47,075 nucleotides of DNA from Clostridiales bacterium (GCA_012728815.1 JAAYEI010000023.1:1-47075), one strand, 5' to 3'; shown: positions 35,211 to 45,075, numbered from the stretch's first letter. The notes: generated by a model not told the origin, from the sequence alone. Numbers and translations are program-made.

Positions 35211-36521
35211 ATGATTGTTGCCAAGTTTGGCGGATCTTCCCTGGCGGACTCGGATGTATTCCGCCAGGTGCGCGGCATCATTGAAGACGACCCCCAGCGC
35301 CGCTTCATCGTGGTGAGCGCGCCGGGCAAGCGGCACAGCCGGGACGCCAAGATCACCGACATGCTGATGGATTGCCACCGCAAGGCCCAGATCGGCCAAT
35401 CCTTTGATGTGGAGTTTGCCGGCGTCTACGGGCGCTTTCGGGAGCTGGCCACCCAACTGGGCATGCCCGGCGCCCTGGATGAGCCGCTGGGTGAACTGCG
35501 AACGGCCATCCAGGAGGGCACCACCCGGGATTATATTGTAAGCCGGGGGGAGTACCTTTGCGCCCGGCTGATGGCCGCCTGGATGAACCTGCCCTTTGTG
35601 GACGCCAGGGACGTGGTGCGCTTCAACCGCCACGGCAGGCTCATGCTTGAGGACACGCTGCGCCTGCTGCGGGAGCACCTCCTAAAGCACGAACGCGCGG
35701 TGCTGCCTGGCTTTTATGGTGCGGACAGCGAGGGCGCCATCCATACCTTCACCCGCGGGGGCAGCGACATCTCCGGCGCCCTGGCCGCGGCTGCCGTGGA
35801 CGCGGAGCTGTATGAGAACTGGACGGACGTGACCGGCTTTCGCGCGGTGGACCCGCGTATCATCCCGGACGCCAGCTTCATCTCCACCCTCACCTACCGC
35901 GAACTGCGGGAGCTGAGCTACATGGGCGCGAGCGTGATGCATGAGGAGGCGATCTTCCCGGTGCGCCACGCGGGCATCCCCACCAGCATCCGCAACACCG
36001 GCAACCCGCAGCACCCAGGCACCCTCATCCTGCCCAGCCCCCGGCAGATTGGCCGGCTGCCCGCGGTGACCGGCATTGCCGGCAAACGCGGGTTTTCCAC
36101 CATCATCCTGGAAAAGAACCAGATGAATGATGAGATTGGCTTTGGCCGCAAGGTGCTGTCGGTGCTGGAGGAAAACCACCTGAACTTTGAGCACCTGCCC
36201 ACGGGCATCGACGCGCTGTGCGTGATGGTGAACAGCCAGGCGCTGCTCAAGGTGCGCCAGAAGGTGCTGGATGAGATCGAGCAGGCGGTGCACCCGGACC
36301 ACATCAGCGTGCAGGAAGGCATCGCGCTGGTGGCCTGCGTGGGCGCCGGGCTCTTCCGCATGCATGGCACCATCGCCCGGCTGTTCTCCGCGGTGTCAGA
36401 AAGCGGCATCCCCATCCGCACCATGTTCCAGGCGCCCAGCGAGCTGTCCATCATCATCGGGGTCAACGAAGGCGACCTGGAAAAAGCCATCATCTCCATC
36501 TATGACGCCTTCATCCGTTGA
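35211..36521 (+). CDS. lysC: Aspartate kinase
   Basis: Phosphorylates L-aspartate, the entry step to lysine, threonine and methionine. 436 aa, single-function. Seen: the N-terminal VAKFGGSSLADSD (ATP/aspartate site), VVSAPGKRHSRD, the central FTRGGSDISGALAA, ELYENWTDVTGFRAVDPR, and two C-terminal ACT domains (about residues 300-436) for feedback by amino acids. Start at 35211 with GGAGG 8 nt upstream. It is not next to asd, dapA or hom, so it stands alone under its own promoter. Confidence 0.95.
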   Translation: MIVAKFGGSSLADSDVFRQVRGIIEDDPQRRFIVVSAPGKRHSRDAKITDMLMDCHRKAQIGQSFDVEFAGVYGRFRELATQLGMPGALDEPLGELRTAIQEGTTRDYIVSRGEYLCARLMAAWMNLPFVDARDVVRFNRHGRLMLEDTLRLLREHLLKHERAVLPGFYGADSEGAIHTFTRGGSDISGALAAAAVDAELYENWTDVTGFRAVDPRIIPDASFISTLTYRELRELSYMGASVMHEEAIFPVRHAGIPTSIRNTGNPQHPGTLILPSPRQIGRLPAVTGIAGKRGFSTIILEKNQMNDEIGFGRKVLSVLEENHLNFEHLPTGIDALCVMVNSQALLKVRQKVLDEIEQAVHPDHISVQEGIALVACVGAGLFRMHGTIARLFSAVSESGIPIRTMFQAPSELSIIIGVNEGDLEKAIISIYDAFIR

Positions 36522-36586
36522 TCAGCTGGATGCAAGATGTGGGGTACCCCGCGCGTTTGTATTAGTAGAACACACAGGAGGTTGAC

Positions 36587-37318
36587 ATGATGAGAAAAGT
36601 GCTTTCACTGCTGATGGCGTTCATGCTGCTGCTCTCCCTCACCGCTGTTGCGCAGGCCCAGTCCACCCAGGGGATCCCGCCGGAGCGCCTGGCCAACCTG
36701 GTGCACAACGCGCCCAACACCGGCAAGATGCTGCCCCAGCGCTTTGACCCCTTCCAGGACACCTACCTGCTCACCGTGGCCAGCTGGGTGTCCCGCATCA
36801 CCTTTGAGCCCTACACCACCTCCCCCACCTCGGTGGTCACGGTGAACGGCCAGGTGGTGGCCAGCGGGCAGAAGTCGCAGATCATCCAGATGACGGATGA
36901 CCCGCAGGCCGTGCAGATTACCGTGTCCGCCTACGGGGATGGCAACGCGCTCGCCGCGCAGACCACCTACACCATCTACCTGCAGCGCCGCCCCAGCGAA
37001 CGGCGTACCCGGGTGTCCGCGGGTTACATCAACCACATGGAGGTGTCCGACGGCATCGCCACCATTTCCGCGGACCTGGTGACCCTCAAGTATTCCGGCA
37101 AGACCAACCTGTCCACCTACAACAACGAGACCGTGTACCTGTACAAATACAAGACGGCCCCCAACTGCCTGTTCTACTATGGCACCCGGGACAACCCCAT
37201 CCGCGCCACCGACGCGCAGGCCTTCATGGCCAACTACCTGATGGCCGGCAGCAACCTGTACTACCTGGTGTACATCGAGGACCAGATTGTGTCGGTGCTG
37301 CCCTACGCGCCGGACTGA
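36587..37318 (+). CDS. Secreted protein with a cadherin-like beta-sandwich, function unknown
   Basis: 243 aa. A signal peptide is evident: MMRKVLSLLMAFMLLLSLTA with likely cleavage at AQA-QS near residue 24. Residues about 60-135 (TYLLTVASWVSRITFEPYTT ... TYTIYLQRRPS) fit the bacterial cadherin-like/tandem beta-sandwich pattern, in which a short strand TYLLTV opens and YTIYLQR closes the fold. The C-terminal ~100 residues are tyrosine-rich, with no recognised domain and no anchor. GGAGG lies 6 nt upstream of the ATG. It follows lysC by 65 nt without a visible terminator. A strong hairpin ends the transcript. Function unknown. Confidence 0.75.
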   Translation: MMRKVLSLLMAFMLLLSLTAVAQAQSTQGIPPERLANLVHNAPNTGKMLPQRFDPFQDTYLLTVASWVSRITFEPYTTSPTSVVTVNGQVVASGQKSQIIQMTDDPQAVQITVSAYGDGNALAAQTTYTIYLQRRPSERRTRVSAGYINHMEVSDGIATISADLVTLKYSGKTNLSTYNNETVYLYKYKTAPNCLFYYGTRDNPIRATDAQAFMANYLMAGSNLYYLVYIEDQIVSVLPYAPD

Positions 37319-37388
37319 CAGGGCAGGACCTTCTCCGCAATGGGCTGTGCCCTTGGGGATTTCCTGCACGGATAGATTTCGGCAGTTA

Positions 37389-37414
37389 AAAGCGGTGGGT
37401 TGCCCCACCGCTTT
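37389..37414. terminator. Bidirectional terminator between the secreted protein and sod
   Basis: An 11-bp stem AAAGCGGTGGG/CCCACCGCTTT (37389-37399 and 37404-37414) with a 4-nt loop. On the minus strand TTTT follows, fitting termination of sod; the plus-strand tract is only three T. Confidence 0.75.
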
Positions 37415-37432
37415 GGCTTGCCTGGCTGGTAT

Positions 37433-38038
37433 TTACTTGGCAGCCTCGAAGCGCTTAGCCACCTCATCCCAGTTGACCACCTTCCAGAAGTTGGTCAGGT
37501 ACTCAGGCCGGCGGTTCTGATACTTCAGGTAGTAGGCGTGCTCCCACACGTCCACACCCAGGATGGGCGTCTTGCCCTGGGTCAGCGGGTTGTCCTGATT
37601 GGCGGTCTTCACAACGGCCAGCTTGCCATTGTCCACCACCAGCCAGGCCCAGCCGGAACCGAACTGGGTCTTGCCCGCGGTCTCAAACGCTTCCTGGAAC
37701 TTCTCAAAGCTGCCAAAGGCATCGTTGATGGCCTCCAGCAGCTTGCCCTCGGGCTTGCCCTTTGCGCCCGGGCCCATGACCCGCCAGAACAGGCCATGGT
37801 TAATGTGGCCGCCGCCGTTGTTGCGCACGGCGGTGCGGATGGCTTCGGGCAGCTGGTCCAGCTTTTTGATGAGGTCCTCCAGCGGCCAGTCCGCCTGGTC
37901 ACTGCCTTCCAGCGCCTTGTTGAGGTTGTCAATGTAGGCCTGGTGGTGCTTGGTGTGGTGGATGTTCATGGTTTGCTCGTCGATATATGGCTCCAGCGCG
38001 TTGTACGCGTAAGGCAGGGACGGCAGGGTGTGTTTCAT
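37433..38038 (-). CDS. sodA: Superoxide dismutase, Mn type
   Basis: Disproportionates superoxide in the cytoplasm. 201 aa, no signal peptide. Metal ligands expected: His in [12 protein letters not shown], His in [11 protein letters not shown], and Asp plus His in [13 protein letters not shown]. The outer-sphere residues favour manganese: Gly in NNGGGHINH and Gln in ANQDNPL, where iron enzymes have Gln and Ala respectively. The ATG at 38038 has AGGAGG 8 nt upstream; the TTG two codons earlier is unlikely. An oxygen defence enzyme in an otherwise anaerobic gene set implies brief oxygen exposure. Confidence 0.94.
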   Translation of the reverse strand: MKHTLPSLPYAYNALEPYIDEQTMNIHHTKHHQAYIDNLNKALEGSDQADWPLEDLIKKLDQLPEAIRTAVRNNGGGHINHGLFWRVMGPGAKGKPEGKLLEAINDAFGSFEKFQEAFETAGKTQFGSGWAWLVVDNGKLAVVKTANQDNPLTQGKTPILGVDVWEHAYYLKYQNRRPEYLTNFWKVVNWDEVAKRFEAAK

Positions 38039-38216
38039 GGTCAAAACCTCCTTGGTTAGTCACCTCTATCTTACCCTGAAAGCCCTCCGGATAAACGCCA
38101 AGAATCCCTGTAAAATCAAGGCAATCGAACGGTTTTCATTTGTTTGAATAGAGCTGGAAATGGGTATAAAGCATGGCTTCTGGCCTGGGTGGTGGCTCCT
38201 GCCCGGCCGGCCTTGG

Positions 38217-38245
38217 TTGACCCGCCCGGGACAGCCCCCTATAAT
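38217..38245 (+). promoter_or_regulatory. Promoter of the second MATE gene
   Basis: -35 TTGACC (38217-38222), 17-nt spacer, perfect -10 TATAAT (38240-38245), 39 nt before the start. It lies inside the open frame upstream of the ATG, which helps fix the start at 38285. Confidence 0.7.
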
Positions 38246-38284
38246 GCAAGGCATCATCAGGAACATGGATGCGTTGAGGCACGA

Positions 38285-39679
38285 ATGATCAAAGACAAAG
38301 CGTTTTACAGAACCATCCTGCGGCTGTCCCTGCCCGCGGCCTTTCAGGGGCTGATCAACCTGCTGGTGGTGATGGCGGACAACCTGATGGTGACCCGGCT
38401 GGACCCCCTGGGGCATTCCTTTGCCGCAGTGGTGCAGTCCAACAGCATCACAAACCTGGCCATCGCCCTGCTCACTGGCCTGGCCAGCGGCTCCATTGTG
38501 CTGATTTCCCAATACTGGGGGCGCAAGGACACCCGGCGCATCCAGCAGGTGACGGCCGCTGTGATGGCGCTGGCGGTGGGGGTGGCGCTGCTGATGGCGC
38601 TGCTGATCAACCTCTTCCCCACCCAGATCCTGCACATTGTCATCAACCGCCGGGAAACAGGCGCCGTGGCCCTGGCGCTGACCTACCTGCCCCTGGTCTG
38701 CCTGTCCTATATCCCCTATGCCGTGAGCGCCTGCCTGGTAGGCATGCTCAAGGGCGTGGAGATTGTCCGGGTCACCGTGTACACCACCCTGGCCTCGCTG
38801 GTGTTCAATGTGGGGCTGAACTATGTGCTCATCTTCGGCAAGCTGGGCCTGCCCGCGCTGGGCATTCAGGGCGCGGCATTGGCCACGGTGCTGGCCCGGG
38901 TCATGGAGATGCTGCTGGTCATCTGGTACAGCGCGCGCAAGCAGCAGGTGGTGCGGATGACGCCCAGGGCCCTGCTGCGCCAGGCCAGCTGGGCCTGGGT
39001 GGATTATTTCCGCTACGGGCTGCCCGTGGGCATCACCGACGCCCAGTGGGCGGTGGTGGGCATGCTGAAGATGGTCATCATCGGCCAGCTGGGCATCCTC
39101 ATGAGCAACGCCGCCGGGGTGAGCGATTCGCTGCTCAACCTGGGCACCCTGTTCACCTTCTCCCTGGCCGGGGGCGCCGCGGTGATGGTGGGCAAGGCGG
39201 TGGGCCAGGATGACATCCCCAAGGTAAAGGACTATGCCCGCACCATCCAGATCATGTTCCTGCTGGTGGGCATCTTCATGGCCGCGCTGGTCTTCCTGGT
39301 GCGCAAGCCCTTTGTCGCCCTGTACGGCCTGCCCGTGGAGGCGGCGGCGCTGGCGGAGCACATGGTGGCCCTTTGCACCCTCACCCTGATTGGTACCAGC
39401 TACCACGCTTCCTGCTTCATTGGCATCAACCGCGGCGCCGGTGACAACCGCTTTGTGATGCTGGTGGACATGGTTTGCGGTTGGCTGATTGTGCTGCCCG
39501 CCGCCTTCCTGGGCGGGTTTGTGCTGAAGCTGCCCCTGGCCTGGGTGTACTTCCTCACCCGCATTGACCAGACCTTCAAGTGGATCATCGCCTACAGGCG
39601 ACTGCGGACAGACAAGTGGATCCACCGGGTCACCCGGGATGAGGCCCTGGAGGCGGCCATGCCGGCTGGCAGCGCGTGA
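38285..39679 (+). CDS. MATE-family efflux transporter (second copy)
   Basis: 464 aa with about twelve membrane helices. Marks: LSLPAAFQGLINLLVVMADNLMVTRL, GLASGSIVLISQYWGRKD, GLNYVLIFGKLGLPALGIQGAA between the halves, and FIGINRGAGDNRFVM near the end. Similar fold to the transporter at 15601, but the sequences differ widely, so it is not a recent duplicate. The upstream frame is open to 38144; I reject it because a promoter lies inside it. Its stop overlaps the next gene's GTG start (GTGA), coupling transporter and pseudokinase. Confidence 0.88.
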   Translation: MIKDKAFYRTILRLSLPAAFQGLINLLVVMADNLMVTRLDPLGHSFAAVVQSNSITNLAIALLTGLASGSIVLISQYWGRKDTRRIQQVTAAVMALAVGVALLMALLINLFPTQILHIVINRRETGAVALALTYLPLVCLSYIPYAVSACLVGMLKGVEIVRVTVYTTLASLVFNVGLNYVLIFGKLGLPALGIQGAALATVLARVMEMLLVIWYSARKQQVVRMTPRALLRQASWAWVDYFRYGLPVGITDAQWAVVGMLKMVIIGQLGILMSNAAGVSDSLLNLGTLFTFSLAGGAAVMVGKAVGQDDIPKVKDYARTIQIMFLLVGIFMAALVFLVRKPFVALYGLPVEAAALAEHMVALCTLTLIGTSYHASCFIGINRGAGDNRFVMLVDMVCGWLIVLPAAFLGGFVLKLPLAWVYFLTRIDQTFKWIIAYRRLRTDKWIHRVTRDEALEAAMPAGSA

Positions 39680-40515
39680 TCTGGCAGGAGGTGGACGGGC
39701 TGCGCCTGCAGCTGAAGGCCGCGCACGACCTGTCCTGGCTTGGGGACCTGGGCCGTGTGTTCTGCGTGTTTGACCAGCTGATCAGCGGCAACCTCTGCTT
39801 TGGCGTGCAGGATGGGGAGCGGCGCTTGTTTGTCAAATATGCCGGAGCCCAGACCGCGCTGTATGCCGGGCACCCTCAGGCGGCCGTTCAGCGGCTGGAG
39901 GAGGCGGCCGGGCGCTACCGGGCGCTGCGCCACCCCTGCCTGGCGCGCCTCCAGGGCGAGGTGACGCTGCCCCAGGGGCTGGCGCTGGTGTTTGAGTGGT
40001 TTGAGGGCTATGCCCTGGCCCCGCTGGAGGCCCAGCTGGACCTGACGCTGGGCCTGCCACTGGTCACGCGGCTGGCCATGTATGACGGGCTGATGGACCT
40101 GCTGGTGCGGGCCTCCGAGGCGGATTACCTGGCCGCCGGCCTGTCCCGCCACCACATCCTGGTGGACACGGACAGCGGCCGGGCCATGCTCAGCTCCCTG
40201 AACCATTTCCTGCCCTTCCCGGCCACCACCCCCCACCCCAAGCTGCCCGGCGCCAGCTGGTTCCTGCCGGAGGAGGCTTACCAGGTGGGCGCCAGGCTGG
40301 ATGACAGCGCCAATGTCTACGCCCTGGGCGCGCTGGCCTTTCTGTTTTTCAACGCCTACAAAGAAAAAAGCGCGGCCGGCTGGACCGCCGGCCAGCCGCT
40401 GCTGCAGCTGGCCCAGCAGGCCTGCCAACCGCAGCCAGCCCGGCGCGTGCCAAGCGCCGCCCGGTTTCAGGCGGCCTGGCGCCAGCAGGTGATGAACCTG
40501 CCGGATTTATACTGA
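39676..40515 (+). CDS. Degenerate protein-kinase-like protein (probable pseudokinase)
   Basis: 279 aa, GTG start overlapping the MATE stop. The outline of a Ser/Thr kinase is visible: RRLFVKYAGA supplies the beta-3 lysine (K54), LEEAAGRYRALRHPCLARLQG resembles the C-helix, ALVFEWFEGYAL the hinge, and WFLPEEAYQVGARLDDSANVYALGALAF the APE and F-helix region. The catalytic loop, however, reads GLSRHHILVDTD where HRDxxxxN is expected, and LSSLNHF stands where DFG should be. The catalytic and metal aspartates are therefore missing. It has no membrane segment. A scaffold or nucleotide sensor partnered with the transporter is a guess. The kinase resemblance is by eye only. Confidence 0.6.
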   Translation: MIWQEVDGLRLQLKAAHDLSWLGDLGRVFCVFDQLISGNLCFGVQDGERRLFVKYAGAQTALYAGHPQAAVQRLEEAAGRYRALRHPCLARLQGEVTLPQGLALVFEWFEGYALAPLEAQLDLTLGLPLVTRLAMYDGLMDLLVRASEADYLAAGLSRHHILVDTDSGRAMLSSLNHFLPFPATTPHPKLPGASWFLPEEAYQVGARLDDSANVYALGALAFLFFNAYKEKSAAGWTAGQPLLQLAQQACQPQPARRVPSAARFQAAWRQQVMNLPDLY

Positions 40516-40620
40516 TATCATCACAGGCTGTGAACAGATGTCCGCAGGGAAGGCCAAAAAAGGCACACCCTTATGGGCGCATGCCTTCATATACGCTGCC
40601 GGTACGCTCAAAACACCCGC

Positions 40621-41718
40621 CTACTCTGAGACAGTGCCCGCGCTCACCCGAAGCACCGCGTTGGGCTGGATGGGGCCCACGCTGCCCAGCTCCGTGCAGG
40701 TGAGCAGCGTCTGCATGCGGTCCAGGCGCGCCAGCAGCCGGGCCCGGCGGCCTTCATCCAGCTCGCTGAGCACATCGTCCAGCAGCAGCAGCGGTGTCTC
40801 CTCGTGGGCCTTGGTGAGGATGTCAATCTGCGCCAGGCGCATGGCCAGGGCGGCGGTGCGCGCCTGGCCCTGGGAGGCAAAGCCCCGCATCTCCTGCCCC
40901 TGCAGGCTGAGCCGCAGGTCATCCCGGTGGGGCCCCTGGCTGGTGGACAAGCGGCGCAGGTCATCGGCGCGGGAGACTGTCAGCTGGGCCAGCAGGTCCT
41001 CCGCAGGGTTCAGGCTGTCCGCCAGGTGGCCCTGGTAGTGCAGGGTGAAATGCTCCTGGCTGCGCCCGGCGATGTGGTCATAGTGCGCGCTGGCAAGCTC
41101 GCCAATGGCAAAGGCGGCCTCCCGGCGGTGGTTGACGATGGGCGCCGCGGCCTTGGCCAACTGCTCATCCCAGACATCCAGCTGGGCCGCGTCCCCGCGC
41201 CCCCGCGCGATTTCCTTCAGCAGCGCGTTGCGGTGGCGCAGGATGGCCTGGTAGGTCTGGATGGCGTAGAAATAGGCGGCCTGGCCCTGGGAGAGCAGCA
41301 TGTCCAGGAAGTTGCGCCGGGTCAGCGGCGCGCCCTTGACCAACTCCAGGTCCTCCGGTGAAAACATCACGCAGGTCAGGTGACCCATGAGCTCGCCAAT
41401 GCGCTGCACGGTCTTGCCGTTGACATAGATCAGCTTGCGCTCCCCCTGCGCGGAGAACAGGCGCACCCCCACCTCGTCCATGGTCTGGGCGCGGGCCACC
41501 TGCGCGTGCACGGCGCAGGTGCCGCTGCCCAGGCGGATCATGTCCCGGTCATTGCTGGTGCGGTGGCTGCGCCCCAGGCAGCACAGGTGGATGGCCTCCA
41601 GCAGGTTGGTCTTGCCCGCACCGTTTTCGCCCACAAACACCGTGATGCCCGCCGGGGGCACCAGGGTGAGCTGCGCATAGGAGCGAAACTGGCGCAGGCG
41701 CAGGCGGGTGAGGCGCAT
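40621..41718 (-). CDS. recF: DNA replication and repair protein RecF
   Basis: SMC-like ATPase that helps load RecA at gaps. 365 aa. Seen: N-terminal LRLRQFRSYAQL, Walker A GENGAGKTNLLEAIH, MFSPEDLELVKGAPLTRRNFLD, the ABC signature region ASQGQARTAALAMRLAQ and Walker B LLLLDDVLSELD. Its ATG overlaps the rlmH stop by one base (TAATG), so the two are coupled. recF normally follows dnaN near oriC; here dnaN is absent but an origin-like stretch lies just upstream of rlmH. The 105 nt between this gene and the convergent pseudokinase show nothing notable. Confidence 0.95.
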   Translation of the reverse strand: MRLTRLRLRQFRSYAQLTLVPPAGITVFVGENGAGKTNLLEAIHLCCLGRSHRTSNDRDMIRLGSGTCAVHAQVARAQTMDEVGVRLFSAQGERKLIYVNGKTVQRIGELMGHLTCVMFSPEDLELVKGAPLTRRNFLDMLLSQGQAAYFYAIQTYQAILRHRNALLKEIARGRGDAAQLDVWDEQLAKAAAPIVNHRREAAFAIGELASAHYDHIAGRSQEHFTLHYQGHLADSLNPAEDLLAQLTVSRADDLRRLSTSQGPHRDDLRLSLQGQEMRGFASQGQARTAALAMRLAQIDILTKAHEETPLLLLDDVLSELDEGRRARLLARLDRMQTLLTCTELGSVGPIQPNAVLRVSAGTVSE

Positions 41719-42194
41719 TACTTGTGGTACCTTTCCCCGTTGATGATTTTAAAGCCCCGGTAGATCTGCTCCAGCAGCACCACCCGGGCCAGTTGGTGGG
41801 GCAGGGTCATCCGGGACAGGGACAATTTTAGGTCCGCCCGGCGCAGCACGGCCTCGGACAGGCCCAGGGAGCCGCCAATCACAAAACAAACCTGGGCGGC
41901 GCTGTCCTGCCAGGCGGCCAGCCTGCGGCTGAAGGCCGGGCTGTCCAGCATCTCGCCCTCCACGCACAGCGCCACCAGGGTGTCGCCCGGCTTGACCTGG
42001 TCCAGGATCCGCTGGCCCTCCAGGTCCATCGCCCGGGTGACCAGGGCGATGGACAGGCCGCCCGGCTCCTTTTCATCCGCCACTTCCCGCACCTGCAGCC
42101 TGCAATAGCGCGACAGCCGCCGCTGGTACTCCAGGGCGGCGGAGCGGTAGTGGGGTTCACGCTGCTTGCCCACAGCGATGATGGTAAATGGCAC
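41718..42194 (-). CDS. rlmH: 23S rRNA pseudouridine-1915 N3-methyltransferase RlmH
   Basis: SPOUT methyltransferase acting on pseudouridine 1915 of 23S rRNA. 158 aa, the expected length. Seen: FTIIAVGKQREPHY at the start, LVALCVEGEMLDSPAF, the SAM knot VCFVIGGSLGLSEAVLRRADLKLSLSRM, and the C-terminal LLEQIYRGFKIINGERYHK, all diagnostic. I chose the GTG at 42194 with a GAGGTG site about 4 nt upstream; earlier ATGs would add residues that no RlmH has. It is often close to the origin in Firmicutes. Confidence 0.95.
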   Translation of the reverse strand: MPFTIIAVGKQREPHYRSAALEYQRRLSRYCRLQVREVADEKEPGGLSIALVTRAMDLEGQRILDQVKPGDTLVALCVEGEMLDSPAFSRRLAAWQDSAAQVCFVIGGSLGLSEAVLRRADLKLSLSRMTLPHQLARVVLLEQIYRGFKIINGERYHK

Positions 42195-42299
42195 TGAACA
42201 CCTCGGCATTGATCCATTGTTCACCGCGCAACCCACGCGGGATCAGGACAAAGTATAGCACAAGCCCGGCCCTGGCGCGACCGGGTTTGTCCCGCTTCA

Positions 42300-42670
42300 C
42301 CATCCACAGCGGGATGTGGACAGCCATTGGCGCCCACCTGCATATTTATCACCGCCTGCATGCATATCCTGGGGCGGCGAACGGCACTTCAAGCCCTGTC
42401 CCTTCCGGGAATGCATAAAGCGCCTTCCGGCGCAAAACCCCTCAAACACCTGTTCTGTCCACATTGTCCACAGACTTATCCACTGTTTTCAGGTGATTTC
42501 ACTTGTCAGGGCGTGAAAAACCGGGTTGAAGGGAAAATTTTCGGTCAATTGACCTGAGTTATCCACAGGTCAGCGGCCTTCATTATCCCATTTTCTGTCC
42601 ACAGCGAACAGGACAAATCCGGAGGATCGGCTAATAAACTGTCATAGTATGCAACATTTTTGAAACAAAA
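42300..42670. other. Candidate replication origin (oriC): DnaA-box cluster
   Basis: A gene-free stretch (42195-42752) that holds repeated 9-mers close to the DnaA box TTATCCACA. Plus-strand copies: 42300-42308 (7/9), 42455-42463 (7/9), 42464-42472 TTGTCCACA (8/9), 42476-42484 TTATCCACT (8/9), 42559-42567 (9/9) and 42595-42603 (7/9); one minus-strand copy at 42315-42323 (7/9). Three of them are nearly contiguous. AT-rich tracts at about 42525-42550 and 42631-42670 could serve as unwinding elements. rlmH and recF, usually origin-proximal, lie next door. dnaA and dnaN do not. Confidence 0.6.
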
Positions 42671-42710
42671 CCGGGGCAGTCCCGGGAACGCGCCTGGCAC
42701 ATGAGGATCG

Positions 42711-42735
42711 AAAAAACCGCCCTTGCGGGCGGTTT
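42711..42735 (-). terminator. Terminator of the MsmK/UgpC-type gene
   Basis: AAACCGCCC/GGGCGGTTT 9-bp stem with a 4-nt loop; on the minus strand it is followed by T residues to 42711. It lies 18 nt past the stop and shields the origin-like region from transcription. Confidence 0.88.
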
Positions 42736-42752
42736 GTGGGGAACAGGTTGGG

Positions 42753-43874
<1,122 letters not shown>

Positions 43875-43927
43875 TTTGTTCCTCCTCAAATGTTGACCGG
43901 CGGGTGCCGGCACTTGTTCTTGATGCC

Positions 43928-43956
43928 AGTATAGGGGCACTGGCCCGGTTTTTCCA
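43928..43956 (-). promoter_or_regulatory. Probable promoter of the sugar-importer ATPase gene
   Basis: Good -10 TATACT (43933-43928) with a poor -35 TGGAAA (43956-43951) at 17-nt spacing. Confidence 0.4.
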
Positions 43957-44019
43957 CTGTGGGCTTTGCCAAAACTTCCAGGCTGCCTTTGTGGAACCTG
44001 TGCAGGAGGGCGCCGGTTT

Positions 44020-44048
44020 TTGACGAAGCGGACAGGATAAGCTACACT
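44020..44048 (+). promoter_or_regulatory. Promoter of the sirtuin gene
   Basis: -35 TTGACG (44020-44025), 17-nt spacer, -10 TACACT (44043-44048), 23 nt before the start. Confidence 0.65.
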
Positions 44049-44071
44049 TAACAGAGCAGGAGGATACGAAT

Positions 44072-44821
44072 ATGAACAAAGAAATCCGGCAGCTGGCAGG
44101 TCTGGTTCAGGAGGCGGACAAGGTCGCCTTCTTTGGCGGCGCAGGGGTGTCCACCGAAAGCGGCATCCCGGACTTCCGCAGCGCGCAGGGGCTGTTTCAC
44201 CAGCAGCGCGCCATCCCGCCGGAGACCATTTTAAGCCGCAGTTTTTTCCTGAGCCAACCGGAAATGTTCTTCGATTACTACAAAGAGAACCTGGTCGCGC
44301 CGCAGGCCCGGCCCAACCCCGCGCACCAGGCGCTGGCCGCCCTGGAAAAGGCCGGCAAGCTGGTGGGGGTGGTCACCCAGAACATCGATGGGCTGCACCA
44401 GGCGGCGGGCTCGAAAAACGTGCTGGAGCTGCACGGCTCGGTACACCGCAACTTCTGCATGCGCTGCAACAAGGCCCACGCGCTGGCCCACGTGATGGAA
44501 AGTCCGGGCCTGCCCATGTGCGGCTGCGGCGGGCTGGTGCGCCCGGACGTGGTGCTGTATGAGGAGGGGCTGGATGACAGGGTCACCCGGGAGGCCGCCC
44601 GGCTGATTGCCGGCAGTGACCTGCTGATTGTTGGGGGAACCTCCCTCAACGTGTACCCTGCGGCCGGCTACGTGCGGCTGTGCCCGGGCAAGCTGGTCAT
44701 CATCAACCGTGACCCCACCCCCATGGACAGGCAGGCCGACCTGCTCATCCGCAGCCCCATCGGCCAGACCTTCGCGCAGCTCATGGCGCTGCTTGGGACA
44801 GACGGCGCCGGGCCAGCCTGA
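44072..44821 (+). CDS. cobB: NAD-dependent protein deacylase, Sir2 family
   Basis: Removes acyl groups from lysines using NAD. 249 aa. Seen: [22 protein letters not shown] (NAD site), [12 protein letters not shown], the catalytic histidine in [12 protein letters not shown], a four-cysteine zinc site (CMRCNK and CGCGG), [12 protein letters not shown] and [22 protein letters not shown] site and a TTGACG promoter precede the start. The last 41 nt overlap the 3' end of the convergent barstar gene. Confidence 0.94.
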   Translation: MNKEIRQLAGLVQEADKVAFFGGAGVSTESGIPDFRSAQGLFHQQRAIPPETILSRSFFLSQPEMFFDYYKENLVAPQARPNPAHQALAALEKAGKLVGVVTQNIDGLHQAAGSKNVLELHGSVHRNFCMRCNKAHALAHVMESPGLPMCGCGGLVRPDVVLYEEGLDDRVTREAARLIAGSDLLIVGGTSLNVYPAAGYVRLCPGKLVIINRDPTPMDRQADLLIRSPIGQTFAQLMALLGTDGAGPA

Positions 44822-45074
44822 AGCGCAAGTCATCCCGGCCGGCGGCGGCTTTGTCAAACACCTGCAGGAGCCTTGTTCCGTATTCCCCCAGCGTGTTGAG
44901 CATCGCGTCGGGATGGCGCAGCACAATGGCCACCCCCTTCATCTCCCCCAGGCTGTCATACAGGGCATCCAGGTTGTGGCCAACGTGATCCGGCAGCCCC
45001 AGGGCCGTTTGCAGATAGGCGAAGGCCGCCTGCCTGCTGTCCATCCTGCGGCCGTCCAGCCAGATTCGCCGCAC
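44781..45074 (-). CDS. Barstar-family ribonuclease inhibitor
   Basis: Small cytoplasmic protein that would bind and block the ribonuclease encoded just upstream. 97 aa from GTG 45074, whose GGGGGTG site lies inside the end of the RNase gene. RRIWLDGRRMDSRQ opens like barstar, and LPDHVGHNLDALYDSLGEM carries the two aspartates equivalent to barstar D35 and D39 that plug the active site. The GTG at 45083 or the ATG at 45089 are alternative starts overlapping the RNase stop. Its 3' end runs 41 nt into the sirtuin gene on the other strand. Family assignment by motif and by its barnase neighbour. Confidence 0.88.
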   Translation of the reverse strand: MRRIWLDGRRMDSRQAAFAYLQTALGLPDHVGHNLDALYDSLGEMKGVAIVLRHPDAMLNTLGEYGTRLLQVFDKAAAGRDDLRFRLARRRLSQAAP

Positions 45075-45075
45075 G

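Noticed and set aside
38144..38284. 47-codon N-terminal extension of the second MATE protein
   Set aside because: It contains a near-consensus promoter at 38217-38245 and does not look like a MATE N-terminus.
38066..39625. 519-codon minus-strand open frame opposite the second MATE gene
   Set aside because: His/Gln/Gly-rich shadow translation; the plus strand has a full transporter with promoter.
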